NCBI GenBank assembly: GCA_009829735.1 | Contig: CM020619.1 | Coordinates: forward strand, 7,926,375-7,990,374 | DNA from: Pyropia yezoensis | Lineage: Eukaryota > Rhodophyta > Bangiophyceae > Bangiales > Bangiaceae | Direction of reading: 5' to 3' | Length of the DNA: 64,000 bases | In this document: positions 21,239-31,894 of the stretch, piece by piece | Numbering within the stretch: the stretch's first letter is position 1 | Layout of the letters: each line of letters starts with the position of its first letter | Position numbers and translations under genes: made by a program | Notes under the pieces: generated by a model | Database searches by the model: none | Seen by the model: only the letters and a program-made list of their open reading frames with translations | What the model was told of the DNA's origin: nothing

Positions 21239-22912
21239 ATGAGCTCACCGCCCCCCGCCGTCTCGCCCACCGTCGGCCCCCGCGGCAGACACCGCGGCGC
21301 GGCTGCGCCGGCGGCGGCGGTGCCGTCGCGGCCCGCCTCCCCTCGGCCGCCGTCGTCTCCCCCGGCATCTGTTCCGGCGTCGTCCCTGGCATCTTCCCCG
21401 CCGGCTGCTGCCCCCCCGTCTGGCGTGGCCGCCGCCACCGCCGCCCTCCTCCCCGCCATGGCGTCGGTGCTGCGGGCGCTGGCGGGGCTGACGCCCCCGC
21501 CGCCGTCGCCATCGCCGTCGTCGCCGTTGTTGCCGTCGCCGTCGTCGTCCCCGTCCCCGGCCGCTGCCGCTGCCACCGCCGCGGCATCGTCTTCGTCGTT
21601 GCCGCCGCCGTCGTCCCTATCGATGCGCCCGCCGCGGCTGCCGCTGCCGGCGGCGCGGAGCCCGCGGCTCCGCTCGCTATCGTTTAACGGGCGCGTCCGC
21701 GGCGGCCGCGGCACGGCCAGTCTGGGTGCCGGCGGCGGCGGCGGTGGCGCGTCCCCCTCCCCCTTTCCCTCTTCTTCGCCGGCCGCGGCCTCTTCGCGAG
21801 GGTTGGCGTCCCCCCCCCCCCCTTCCTCCCTCCATTCGCACCCCCCCGCCGTCAGCAGCGAGGATGCCAGCCCGTCGACAGCAGGGCCGGCGGCGGCAGC
21901 GTCGGCGGCGGCGGCAGCCGCGTCTGAGACGGTGGTGGCCGCCCGGCGTCCACCGCGGCCACCCGTCAAACCCGTCATGATCTTCCCGGGGCTCCTCCGC
22001 CTGGACCGCCGCACCGCGTTTCAGATTGACTCGCGCTGCCGCGCCGCCCTCTACACCTGCACTGAGTGCCGGCTCGAGGCGGCGGCGGGGGCGGACGCCC
22101 CGCCTGCGGTTGGGGGTGCTGCCGATGGTGGCGCTGGGGACCCACCCGCAACGGCGGGCGTGACGGCGGGGGCGGATGGTGCGGCTGCGGCGGCGGCCGC
22201 AACGTCACCGCCCCCCGCCGTAGAGGCTACCGACGCTGCGGCCGCCCCCTCCGCGGGCGCTCCCCTGGGCTGCTCTGGCGGGCGGCCCGCCGTCCCCCCC
22301 TCCTCCCCCTCGTGCTCCCCCACCACCCCCCCCGGGGAGGCTGTCACCCGGGAGCTCCCCTGTGACCACGAGCCCGAGGCGTGTGCGATTTGCCTTGAGT
22401 CGTTTCACGGCCTGGACCTGGTGCGGCGGATGCCGTGCAGCGACCGCCACGTCTTTCACAGCCGCTGCATTCTCCGCTGGCTCGACGCGAGTGACCGGTG
22501 CGTGCTGTGCAATGAGGCGGTGGTGGGGGTGCTGTCCGCGACGGTCAAGGCACGCCTCGTCGAGCGCTACCGCCAGCAAGCCGCACGGCGTGCCAAGCGG
22601 GCGGGCGCCGCCGCCGCGGGGGGGGAGGGCGGCGGTGGTGGCGGCGTCGCCGCCGCGGGGGGCACCGCCGACGCGGCCAGCGGGGGGGGTGCGCTCACCG
22701 CCGCCTCGCCGGCGGCGGTGGAGAGTACGCCTTTGTTGGGCGGCAGCACGGGCACCGCCACCGCCGCGGCCGCTGCCAGCGGCGCCCCAGAGAGGGGGCG
22801 GCCCTCTTCGCCCGCCGCGTCGGCGTCGGCGGCGACCAAGCGGCGGTACAGCTACATTAGCCACGATGCCGTGCGGATTGCGTTTGACTATGGGGGCGGC
22901 AAGGGGCGCTGA
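21239..22912 (+). CDS. RING-H2 zinc-finger protein, probable E3 ubiquitin ligase
   Basis: 557 aa. The first 240 residues are Ser/Pro/Ala-rich and probably disordered. A short conserved-looking stretch follows (FQIDSRCRAALYTCTEC). The RING finger sits at about residues 381-428: CAICLES...MPCSDRHVFHSRC...CVLC, with the Cys/His order C-C-C-H-H-C-C-C of RING-H2 proteins, which recruit an E2 and transfer ubiquitin. A Gly/Ala-rich tail ends with RYSYISHDAVRIAFDYGGGKGR. No membrane segment is clear. I chose ATG 21,239 (MSSPPPAV) as the first ATG in this frame. The substrate is unknown. Confidence 0.85.
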   Translation: MSSPPPAVSPTVGPRGRHRGAAAPAAAVPSRPASPRPPSSPPASVPASSLASSPPAAAPPSGVAAATAALLPAMASVLRALAGLTPPPPSPSPSSPLLPSPSSSPSPAAAAATAAASSSSLPPPSSLSMRPPRLPLPAARSPRLRSLSFNGRVRGGRGTASLGAGGGGGGASPSPFPSSSPAAASSRGLASPPPPSSLHSHPPAVSSEDASPSTAGPAAAASAAAAAASETVVAARRPPRPPVKPVMIFPGLLRLDRRTAFQIDSRCRAALYTCTECRLEAAAGADAPPAVGGAADGGAGDPPATAGVTAGADGAAAAAAATSPPPAVEATDAAAAPSAGAPLGCSGGRPAVPPSSPSCSPTTPPGEAVTRELPCDHEPEACAICLESFHGLDLVRRMPCSDRHVFHSRCILRWLDASDRCVLCNEAVVGVLSATVKARLVERYRQQAARRAKRAGAAAAGGEGGGGGGVAAAGGTADAASGGGALTAASPAAVESTPLLGGSTGTATAAAAASGAPERGRPSSPAASASAATKRRYSYISHDAVRIAFDYGGGKGR

Positions 22913-22991
22913 GCGTGGGGGGGGGGGGGGGGGGCGCCCCGCGGATGTCGCCCGTCCGTGGGGGCGAGGGAGTGGGGGGGGGGGGGGGGGG

Positions 22992-23064
22992 GCAGCGACT
23001 CGCTACGCGCGGGAGGCGACCGGCTGCGCGCGGGAGGCGACCGGCTGCGCGCGGGAGGCGACCG
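22992..23064 (+). repeat. Tandem repeat, 21-bp unit x3
   Basis: Units of AGGCGACCGGCTGCGCGCGGG follow the RING gene and a mono-G run. They lie in the convergent gap between the RING and FKBP genes (22,913-23,858), which contains no gene. Confidence 0.8.
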
Positions 23065-23222
23065 GCCCTCCCTCCCCCCCGAGTTTTGTTTGTTTTTTCT
23101 TTTGGCTGTCGGGTGAGGGGTGGGGCGGAGGGGTGGAGGTAGGAGCGGGTGGCGGCGGGAAGAGGGACGGCGAGGCACGGTCGGCGTGCCGTATGCGTTG
23201 CTGCTGGGGGGCGGCGGTGGCG

Positions 23223-23292
23223 GCGGCGGGGGCGGGCGGCTGGCTGCACCAGCTGCGGCGGCGGGGGCGGGCGGCTGGCTGCACCAGCTGCG
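23223..23292 (+). repeat. Tandem repeat, 35-bp unit x2
   Basis: Two copies of a unit containing GGGCGGCTGGCTGCACCAGC. It lies in the same convergent gap as the 21-bp and 19-bp arrays. Confidence 0.75.
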
Positions 23293-23436
23293 GCGGCGGC
23301 GCGCACATAACTGGGTGGACGATCAACAGAATACGATTGCGGCACGGACACTGGGAAGGGCGGTGGCCAGGCGCGCCGCGCATAACGGGACGCGGCTGGG
23401 GGTAGAGGGCGGTGGGTTGGCCGTTGAAGAGGAGGA

Positions 23437-23493
23437 GTGCGCCGCTTGGGAAGCGGTGCGCCGCTTGGGAAGTGGTGCGCCGCTTGGAAAGCG
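23437..23493 (+). repeat. Tandem repeat, 19-bp unit x3
   Basis: Three units of GTGCGCCGCTTGGGAAGCG with single-base differences (AGTGG and GGAAA variants). It is the third unrelated short array within 500 bp. Confidence 0.8.
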
Positions 23494-23858
23494 GTGCCTG
23501 GGGCAGCGTGTGGGGGCGATTGGGGGGGGGGAGCGGGTCAAGGTCGGGGCCACGCCAGAAGGGTGGGCAGCAGCAGAGACGCGCGCTGCAGGCAGGGGCG
23601 CCACCGGCGGCGGGCAAGGAGGGGGCAACCTATCACAGACCCCCCGCTGAATGCCAGCGGGCCGGGCGACGCTCAGGCGCTCCGCGGGCCAGGACAGCCC
23701 GTCCGCGCCCCCCCGCCCCCCCTGTTGCTCCCCCCCCCCATCCTCATGACCGCCCAGCGTGTCGAATGCCCCAGCCAGAATCCCCCCACGACGACGAGCC
23801 CCCCAACCCTACTCCTCCCCCCCCCCTCAGCTCAACCCGTCCCCCCCCGCCGCCCCCC

Positions 23859-25193
23859 TCACATGCACTTGAGCAGCTGAATGTCAAAGCAGAGCGTGGC
23901 GTTTGGGGGGATGTCTGGCGGCGCGCCGCGGGCGCCGTAGCCCAGCTTGCCCGGCACGACGAGCGACCGCTGCCCCCCCACCTTCATGCCCACCACGCCC
24001 AGGTCCCAGCCCTTGATCACGTCCCCCACCCCCAGCCGGAACGTAAACGGCCGGTTGCCCGACGAGTCCACCTTGCGGCCGCTCGCCAGCCGCAGGGTGT
24101 AGTGGACGGTCACCTTGTGGCCCCGCACGGGGGAGCGGCCCTTGCCAACCACCACGTCCCGCACCTGCAGGCCGTTGGGCAGCGTCCGCAGCGGCGCCGC
24201 CGACGACGCCGCCTTGGCGCTCCCGCCCGCGGCGTCGCCGGCAGCCGCCGCCTCGGCCGCCGCGGCGGCGGCGGCGGCGGCGGCGGTCGCGGCCACCACC
24301 GCCGGGGATGCCGCCTTTGCTTTCTTCTTGGACGCCTTGGCCGGCGCCGCCGCGTCGGGGGGGGGGACGGGCGGCAGCGCGGCCGCGTCGCCGCCGCCGC
24401 CGCCGCCGCCGCCAGCTCCCAGCGCCGGCCGCTTGTGGGGGGTGCTGCCCGCCGCTTCCGTCTCGGCCTTGCGCTTGGTTGCCTTGGTGGCCTTTTTGGT
24501 GGGGGGGGTGGCTGGGGGTGCCGACGTCGCATCGGGCGCGGCGACCTTGGCGGGCGCGGCGGCCTTGCCAGGCGCGGCGGCCTTGCCAGGCGCGGCGGCC
24601 TTGGCGGCCTTGCCGGTAGTGGGGGTGGCGGCAGCAGCGGCGGCGGCGGTGGCGGCGGCGCCCGCCTTTTTGGCCTTGGCCGCCACTGCCGACGCCAGCG
24701 CGGCGGCCGCCGCACCGGCCGCCGCCTTGGCCGCCGCCGCAGCCTTAGCCGCCTTTGCCGCCGCCGCCGCGGCGGCCGCCGCCTTGGCCGTCGCCGCCTC
24801 TTCAGCCGACGACAGCGCCTTGCCGCCGCCCGCAGACGGCGCCGACGGCGCCGCCGCCGCCGCCGCCGCCGCCGTTGCGGGGACGCTGCCGGGGGTGGGC
24901 CCGAGGCGGGCCATCAACGCGCGGCGGTGGGCCTCGACGGCCGGCCCGCCGACGGCGGCCGCGTCGGCGTCGCCGTCCAGGGAGCCGGCCAGGTCGCTGT
25001 CCACCTCCTCATCCTCCTCATCGTCGTCATCGTCGGTCGACGGCGTCACGTAGCCGGTCACGTGGACGGCGACGCCGGCCAGGTCGGCGGGCTCGCCCGC
25101 CAGCACCAGCCGGAAGGGCTGCGTCAGCACGTGGTGCAGGTGCAGCTGCTCGGTGCCACCGGCGGTCAGGGCGGCGAGGCGCCACTCGGGGGA

Positions 25194-25224
<31 letters not shown>

Positions 25225-25454
25225 TCCGCGTCGTCCTCCTCAGGGGGCAGCATCTTGAGCACCACCCGCGCGCGGCGGGAGATGGCCGCGGCGAGGAGGG
25301 CAGCCGCCTTTTTGCCCCGCTTGCCCATCCCCCCGGGTGGCACCAGCACCGCGGCGGTCAGGACGATGGGCGCCGCGGGCGACGCGGGCACCACCGCCGC
25401 CCCGCCGGGGGTGACGACGATGCCGAAAAAGGGGGCCGACGACGGGTCTGCCAT
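23859..25454 (-). CDS. Nucleoplasmin-like FKBP peptidyl-prolyl isomerase
   Basis: 531 aa. It starts at ATG 25,454 (MADPSSAPFFGIVVTPGG), the form of the nucleoplasmin-like domain of nuclear FKBPs such as yeast Fpr3/4, insect FKBP39/46 and plant FKBP53. Two acidic patches follow (EEDDADDEDEDEDEDE and DDDDDEEDEEVDSD). A long Lys/Ala/Pro linker contains histone-H1-like GKAAAP units. The C-terminal ~107 residues are an FKBP domain: VTVHYTLRL, DVIKGWDLGVVGMKVGG, PGKLGYGARG, CFDIQLLKC. The family acts as a histone chaperone and proline isomerase in chromatin and the nucleolus. No intron is evident. A GTAC-rich cluster lies ~330 bp upstream. Confidence 0.9.
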
Positions 25455-25782
25455 TGTGGCGGGTACCCCGCCGTGGGAGGGGAGGTGGGCGCGGGGCGTG
25501 GGCGGGGGCGGGGGCGGGGGGCGGAGAGCGCGCCGTGGATGGGCCGCAAACAGAGGGGGGGGGGCGCGCAAAATGGGGGGAAGCTGGGGGTTGTGGGCTG
25601 GTAGGCCGCCTTGTGCCGCCTGGTGCCGCCGCTCGGCAGCTCCGTGAAGACGCGGCCGCGCAACGCAGCGGACACCGGCGACGGCGACGGCGGGCGGGCC
25701 CGCCGCTGATCCGTCTGGTGGGGTGCGCGCACGCTGTTGAGTCGTCGGCTCGCGCCGCCACCACAACCCATCGGTACATATG

Positions 25783-25825
25783 AACTGTACAGTTTGTACA
25801 GCTGCATGTACTGTACATACAGTAG
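25783..25825. promoter_or_regulatory. GTAC-motif cluster upstream of the FKBP gene
   Basis: Contains CTGTACAG, TTGTACAG and TGTACTGTACATACAG within 43 bp, each with a GTAC core, in an AT-rich patch. The remainder of 25,455-26,423 shows no gene. A 21-bp direct duplication (TAGGCCCGCCGGGCTGCTGGG) is at about 26,140-26,183. Confidence 0.4.
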
Positions 25826-26423
25826 CTGTGGGCGCCACTTTTCCTATTTAGACATCTGCTTTGCGCTCAAACAACGCGGATAGGGGCATCATGCCCTACC
25901 TGCTGCTTGGCGGGCGCATTGCAGGGCTTGGCACTGGGCGTCCATGACGGCTTGGGCTGCACCGCACTTGGCATACTGGATGCACGCCAGAGCGTGGGGT
26001 GCGCGCAGGCTCAGCGGACAGGTCGTCTCGGTGATGGAGCGATACCTGCCACCTCGACGGGCGGGGGATGAGGTGAGGCTGGGCTCTGGGCGAGCGGCTG
26101 AGGAAAGGGACATTCATGCCGTGCGGTTGTGGAGGGGGTAGGCCCGCCGGGCTGCTGGGTAGGCCCGCCGGGCTGCTGGGGGTACCGTCGGATGGTGGTG
26201 GCCCTCATGGCTGAAGGTACACAATGTAGCGCGAGCTGGGCGCGCTGCCGCTCCTCAATCGCTGGTAAAACTATCGTGGCGACGAAGAGAATGAATTTTA
26301 GGAATTTGATTGCCAACTTCACTATCCATGACAGTCCCAACCACACAAGGCAAGGGTGGGGGCGCACCACACGCGCCCCCGCCGCGGCCTGGCCACAGCA
26401 ACCGGCACGCACAGACGCCTGCG

Positions 26424-27602
26424 CTACGCCGACGGGCACGAGCAGACGTGCTTGAGCTTGATGTTGCGCAGACGCGGGTTCTGCCCCTTTTTGTACAAGG
26501 ACATCTTGGAGCAGCTGCGGCAGCCCGCGAGGAGCCACGGCTCGCGGTACAGGCTGCGCGCGGCGGTCATGCTGTAGCCCTTGCCGCCGCCGCTGCGGGG
26601 CCACGCGTGGCCGCCGCGGAGGAAGGCCACCCCCTTGAGGTGCACCATGTTGTCAAAGTGGAGGGTCATCTCCTCCGACGCGGCCACGCACCAGCCGTCG
26701 GTGGTGGTGTCGGCCCACGTGTTGATGGCGCGCAGGACGGAGCCGCCGCCCTGGGCGGCGGTGGCGGGCGCCACCCCGTAGCGGTCCCGCGGGTTCTTGG
26801 CCGTCGTGTCGTCCTGCACGTACCAGGTGGCGTCGCCGGGGGTGTGGAGGGTGGTCTTGGCGTGGCGGTCCCCGCGGAGGCGGGTGCGGCCTTCGTCGCC
26901 CATGGTCGTGCACAGGTACAGCCGGTTGGCAGCGTCCTGCACGTAGGCCACGTTGGCCCAGTCGTTGAACGTTTGCCACCCGCGGTGGGTAAAGTCCACC
27001 AGGTTGTACGCCGACTGGATGGCCATCTTGCCAATGCGGATGGGCGCCACGCACACAAACGGGGTGCCCTCCACGCTGATGGCCAGGCGGTTGGTGGCGC
27101 ACTGCTTCCCCGCGGGCGCGGTAAAGGGCTTGACGCTGGGCGTCCACACCGGCGTCGGCGGCGGCGGGTCCCGGGCAGCCCCCGACGAGCGCCCCCCACG
27201 GCCGGGCATGGTCTGCCACGGGGCGAGCGACGTGGTCGGCACGCCCACCCCCTGCATGGTGCACGCGCAGGTGCCGCCGCCGCCGCCGGCGGGGGGGGGC
27301 CCCCCGATGCACCGCGCCACCGACGCAACGTCAAACGCCTTGCACACGTGCGTCGCCGCCGCGGCGGGGGCGCAGCGCCAGGACGGCTGACACGGGGCGA
27401 CGGCGCACCGCAGGGGGCCCCCCGCGGTGGGCAGCGCCTTGACGCACGTGCCCGCCGCCGACGGTGCCGCCGACGGGAGGACGCACGGGCACGTGTCCCC
27501 GGCCGCCACCGACGACGCGGCGGTGAGGGTGGGGAGGGCGGCGGCCGCGGCGGCGGCCGCCGCGGCGGCGGCGGCCACCCGGGACAGCATGGCGGCCACC
27601 AT
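26424..27602 (-). CDS. Secreted Cys-rich protein, unrecognised family
   Basis: 392 aa from ATG 27,602. MVAAMLSRV and a long Ala stretch ending LPTLTAASSVAAG form a signal peptide. A Cys-rich N-terminal half (TCPCVLPSA, RCAVAPCQPSWRC, CACTMQGVG) leads through a Pro-rich linker to a globular-looking domain with aromatic residues (YNLVDFTHRGWQTFNDWANVA, NTWADTTTDGWCVAA). It ends with conserved-looking Cys pairs (GCRSCSKM, HVCSCPSA). About 20 Cys suggest an extracellular, disulfide-bonded protein. I do not recognise the family; cell-wall or matrix function is only a guess from secretion. A second in-frame ATG lies four codons downstream. Confidence 0.8.
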   Translation of the reverse strand: MVAAMLSRVAAAAAAAAAAAAALPTLTAASSVAAGDTCPCVLPSAAPSAAGTCVKALPTAGGPLRCAVAPCQPSWRCAPAAAATHVCKAFDVASVARCIGGPPPAGGGGGTCACTMQGVGVPTTSLAPWQTMPGRGGRSSGAARDPPPPTPVWTPSVKPFTAPAGKQCATNRLAISVEGTPFVCVAPIRIGKMAIQSAYNLVDFTHRGWQTFNDWANVAYVQDAANRLYLCTTMGDEGRTRLRGDRHAKTTLHTPGDATWYVQDDTTAKNPRDRYGVAPATAAQGGGSVLRAINTWADTTTDGWCVAASEEMTLHFDNMVHLKGVAFLRGGHAWPRSGGGKGYSMTAARSLYREPWLLAGCRSCSKMSLYKKGQNPRLRNIKLKHVCSCPSA

Positions 27603-27639
27603 TTCGCGCGCGCGGCGGCGGGAGTTGGGGAAGTGGGGG

Positions 27640-27645
27640 GGGGGA

Positions 27646-27676
<31 letters not shown>

Positions 27677-28351
27677 GGAGCGAGGTGAGGAGAGGGCGCG
27701 GGGGGGGGGGGGACGGAGGGATCGAGGCAGAGCAGATGGGCTGCAAACGGGGAGCCACGACCGCCCTGGGAGGGACCCCAAACCTGACCTGCACCCGCCT
27801 CGACGCCGGGGTCCGCCTCGTCGTCGCCCCGTGCGTGGCTGCCGGGGCCGCCCCCCCACCCCACCCCCGACCCGCAGAGCGCGCTCAAGTAGCCGCCGCG
27901 GGTGGCGGCGGCCGCCGGCGCTGCGGGTCGCGCCGCCACGCGCCCGCGTGGCGGCGGGCGCCCACAGCCGGGACGCCCGGCGCACGCCGCCGCCACGCCC
28001 CCACCCGCCAGCCACCCCCCCCCCCTCGCGGGCGGGGCAGAACGGCGCGGCCTGCCCCGCCGCGGTGGTCGCCGACAGACGCGTCCGCCCCCCGCACCTT
28101 CCCCGCCCCCCCCCCACCCCCCCCCCGCCGCCACCCCCACCCCCACCCCCACCCCCACCCCCAGCCGCGGCCCCACTCCCTAGCCCCCACCCCCGTTGGC
28201 AGGGGCGCCGCGGGCAAGCCGCCGGCGGCAACGGGGTGGCGGCGGCGGCGGCGGGTCAGGGCGCCCGGCCAGGCGCGCGGCGGCGGGCGGGGGGCCACGC
28301 CGGCTGGCAGGCGGTGGCCGCCGCCGACGCCGCCGCGCAGGTTGCGGCGGC

Positions 28352-28382
<31 letters not shown>

Positions 28383-28720
28383 GCGGGGGTGGCGGCGGGG
28401 ATGGCGGCGGCGGGGGTGGCGGCGGGGATGGCGGCAGCCGTCGGCGGCGGGCGATACCAAAGCGGAAAGGCGCGCGGGGGGGGGGGGGGGGGGGGGGGAG
28501 GGAGGGGGTGGCGGCGGTGCACAATGTCTTGGAGGGGCGGGTGGAACCAGTGGAAGAGGAGGGGAGAGAGGGGGGGGGGGGAACGCCCTCCCTCCCCCCC
28601 CAACCCTCCCCCCCCCCCGCCTCCTTCCCCCGCCCCGACTGCTGTACGAAGTGGCAACCAGGGCGGGGAGCGGGTGGGTGGGCAGAGAGGACGCCGCCGC
28701 CAGCGCCAATCCGCCCTTGG

Positions 28721-28759
<39 letters not shown>

Positions 28760-29750
28760 GCCGCGGGCGAGCGACGGCGGGGGGGCGCGGCGCGCCTCAA
28801 TCGCAAGGCCCAGACGGGCCATCCACGTTGGGTGACCAGGAAGGGGGGGATGAGCGGGGTACGCGGGATAGGGGGGGGGGGGTGGGGAGTGGGGTTGGAG
28901 AGCGAGGGAGCGATAGGGAGAGAGAGGGGGGAGCTCAGTGAGACAGCGACCGCGAGCGAGCGAGTGGCAGAGGGGGAGGGAGAGGGACCGCGAGGGCGGG
29001 GGGGAACCCCGCCGCGCGCCGTCGGGCCGACTCCTTGGGGGGGGGGCGGCCGTGGCGTGGAGACAATGGTGGGAGGGGGGGGGGGGGGGCCCGCCGCGCG
29101 TATCCGGGGGAGGGGGTTGGCCGCAAGGGGCGCTCCCCCCCCCCCCCCCCCCGCGCCCCAAGGACGCTTCGGTGTATTTTTTCAATCCCTTTCTTCCCCG
29201 GTGCGTGCGGCGGTGGCTGTGCAGGCAGCCGAGGCCCACCTGCAGGCCTCCCTGCCGGCAGGTGGGCGCTGCGGAGGCCGCGGCGGGGGGGGGATCTGGC
29301 AGGCGGCAGACGCGGACGCGCTGCCGGGACGACGACGCCGCGGCGGCGGTCCATGGCCGCCCGCGGCGGCGGCGGCCGGGCAGGCAGGCGGCGCCGCGGC
29401 GCGGCGGCGCGGGGGGGGGTGGGCACCCCCGGTGTTGGAGGTGGCGTCGAGCCCGCCCCGCGGGGGCGACCCCGCTGGTCGGCCCCCCCCCCACCCAACG
29501 GGTGGCTGCCAGACCACCCCGCCGCCCGCAGGGCGGTGGCTCGGCAAACGTGGCCCCCGACGGGGGCCCCACGCCCCCGTTGCCGCGGGCGGGCACCCCC
29601 AGGGCGGTGCCGGTGCGGGCGGCCCCCCAGAACACGCCCACGGGCTGTCCCCAAGGACCGTTGGTACACGTCAAGCCGGCGCGCGGCAGGGAGCGGCTGC
29701 ACCCACCCCTTTGTCTTTGAGGGTCCAACCCGCTGGGCGGCCGCGCCAAG
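27640..29750. repeat. Low-complexity GC tract, no confident gene
   Basis: Mono-G runs (27,643-27,676; 28,480-28,498; others), CCG/GCG/CCCCCA repeats and a perfect inverted repeat at 29,237-29,264 (CACCTGCAGGC...) dominate. Long frames occur on both strands but are Gly/Arg/Pro/Ala runs. The only ordinary-looking stretch is on the minus strand near 29,560-29,680 (TCTNGPWGQPVGVFWG), too short to support a gene. An A-rich patch at 30,045-30,087 may mark a transcript end. Confidence 0.5.
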
Positions 29751-30221
29751 GTTCACGTAAAAACGCTGCGCGTGGGGGGGTCAGCGCCGCGCCGGGGACG
29801 GCCAGGCGGCGGAAAAAAGAGGACAGGACAACAAACCAAAGGGCGGGGATGAGGGAGCGACCGCGTCGGTAGGCGCGGTGCTTCTCGCCGTCGTCAACAG
29901 CCGCACAGGGGGCACGGCACGGCTCCCCAGCCTACAGCCTCCCCGGCCGACCACCAGCACCCTCCAAAAAGGGTACCTGTAGCCCCTCCCACCCCGCCCG
30001 TCCACAATGGCAGTCAGCACAGCCCGCACCGCCAGCCAAGCGCAGAGATAAAAATAAAAAATAAAAAAAGCAAAAAAAGAGAAAAAACGTACTCGTGGTG
30101 CTTCCATGGCAGCACGCCCGCCGCGCGGAGGACGAGGCGGAAGGACCCCCCGCCAGTGGGGACAGTTTACGTGTCATCGTGGCGGCCGGTGCCCGCCTTG
30201 GACGGCGACCCCGCCGCGTCG

Positions 30222-30650
30222 TCAGGGCGCCACACGAGCCCCGGCGTCACCCGCCATGTCTACCACCTCCCAACTGTCTGCAGGGGGCGGCCGCGTCATG
30301 GCGGCCACCACCCCGCCGCCGTCGCCGCCGGCGAGCGCGCACCCGGCGTCGCCGTTGCCGCCGTCCGTCCCTGCTGTCACCACCGCGGGTCGCTGCTGTC
30401 GTCGCCAATGGCCGACGTGCAGTCGGTGTCGGTGGCGGTGGCGGCGGCGGCGGCGGCGGCGACCGCCGCCTTGTACGCCGCAGAGCCGTCCTGGGCCCGA
30501 CTCGCCGTCGGCTGGGTCGCAGGCTGAAAGAGGACGAGCGTATCGACCGCCGCGAGCGGCGCGCGGCCGGCCAGAGAAGAGGGTGCCCTCCTCGCCCGGA
30601 GGGAGCTTCCGAGTCAGCAGCAGGCCCCCATCGCTCTTGCCGCCATAGGC
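30222..30650 (-). CDS. Possible multi-exon gene, C-terminal part
   Basis: After an acceptor-like CCCCACAG near 30,650 the minus strand reads WAYGGKSDGGLLLTRKLPPG. A second frame then reads AAVDTLVLFQPATQPTASRA...TSAIGDDSSDP. A GT-AG intron at 30,274-30,383 fits phase 2 and joins it to WEVVDMAGDAGARVAP and TGA 30,222-30,224. The change between the first two frames is unexplained (a frameshift or a missed intron). The upstream start is not found. No family is recognised. Confidence 0.3.
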   Translation of the reverse strand, partial: AYGGKSDGGLLLTRKLPPGEEGTLFSGRPRAARGGRYARPLSACDPADGESGPGRLCGVQGGGRRRRRRRHRHRHRLHVGHWRRQQRPAVVTAGTDGGNGDAGCALAGGDGGGVVAAMTRPPPADSWEVVDMAGDAGARVAP

Positions 30651-31379
30651 CCACTGTGGGGGTGGGGGGGGGGGGGGATGACGACAAGGTAGCGGGAGAG
30701 GAACAGAGCGGGGCGGGGGATAATAAATGGGAGGTGGGGGTGACAACGGACAGACCCACTCTCTCGCAAAGCGCGGTTGCGTGTCGATTGTCATTCGATG
30801 GGATCCCTCGGGACGTTTTATGGAGTCAGAAGACTCTGCAGCGATGCTCCTTCTACCCCCCGACCCCATCGCGAGCGCCTACCCGCGCCTTGTCGTCGTC
30901 CCCTGTGCGCACAAGGAGGCGGCCCTCGGGGCGGCTGCTTACGCACGGGACGCTGCGGCAGGCTGTCGGCCTGAAGCGGTCGCAGCAGGCGGTCGCGGCC
31001 TCCACAGGTCAGGGTCGTCGAGGCAACGCGTACTGCAAGACCTCTCCCAACCACAGCCCAGCCCTATCCCCCAACGACCCCCCTCTCGACGAGCCCCCCC
31101 GACTCCGCCCAATTCAGCGGTGGCGCTGAGGCCCGTTCGCAGTTCGCGTACCGTCACGTGTGACGACGGTATAAACGGTATAAAAGCTGCGAAAGAAACT
31201 GGACAGGGCCGCTGTATACGGTATACCAAGTATATAAGTATTTTTCATATTCTCAAGATTCCTTGAGATTGACACACACGAATGACTGTGACCAGAAGAA
31301 GAGCGGGGTGTTTGGCAGCCCTGCCCAAGTCGGGTGACACCGGAGACCTTCCACCGTCCACAGCGCGGAGAACAGCATT

Positions 31380-31805
31380 ATGAACCCCACTCCTATCTGG
31401 CGTGCGGGTGCGTTTGTGACTTCTGTAGCTGGCGACCTGCATGCCCGCCGTGAAATTCTCTCGGACCCCTTTCAATATACTTCTGTTCCTTTTCCTTTTT
31501 CCCACGTCCGGGCTCGCTACGGCGCCCTCTTTCCACGCGCTGTGCGCATGTCCGGGAGCACTTTCCCCGGCCTGGTCGATGTCCTGCGCCCTCGCTTGCC
31601 GCGTCGAGGCTTCTCGGCGGAGATTCGTGCGGCTATGGCCTTGCGCTACTTGGGCGGCGGTAGCTACATGGACATATGCGCGGCGTTTGGAGCGCATGCA
31701 GCCACTTTGTACCGCGCCTTGTGGGACGTGGTGGACGCTGTGAACTCTACCACCCCTGCCTGGCGCATCTGCGCGTGCCACCCGTGGAGTGACAAATTTC
31801 AATGA
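31380..31805 (+). pseudogene. PIF/Harbinger-type transposase fragment (N-terminal part)
   Basis: 141 codons from ATG. The stretch IRAAMALRYLGGGSYMDI followed by TLYRALWDVVDAVNS is the helix-turn-helix region typical of the N-terminus of Harbinger (DDE_Tnp_4) transposases. It stops just before the expected DDE catalytic core, which is absent downstream, so this is a truncated copy. GGTATA-rich inverted sequences on both sides (31,166-31,185 and 31,895-31,955) may be remains of its termini. Confidence 0.6.
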
Positions 31806-31894
31806 CAGCACACTGGCTAAAGAGTTGTCTCAAGAAACTCCATCGCTGAACGCAATTTGGTAGCTGCAAGTCTTGCCCTGTGCAGTGTGTTCCG

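Noticed and set aside
19884-21242. 452-codon plus-strand frame, Pro-rich, and opposing minus-strand frames
   Set aside because: The region is C-rich simple sequence open in several frames at once; composition is dominated by Pro/Thr/Arg or Gly/Arg with no ordinary segment, so these are composition-driven frames.
26310-29872. Very long frames on both strands (up to 841 codons)
   Set aside because: They overlap the real minus-strand Cys-rich gene or run through GC simple sequence; their products are Gly/Arg/Pro runs.
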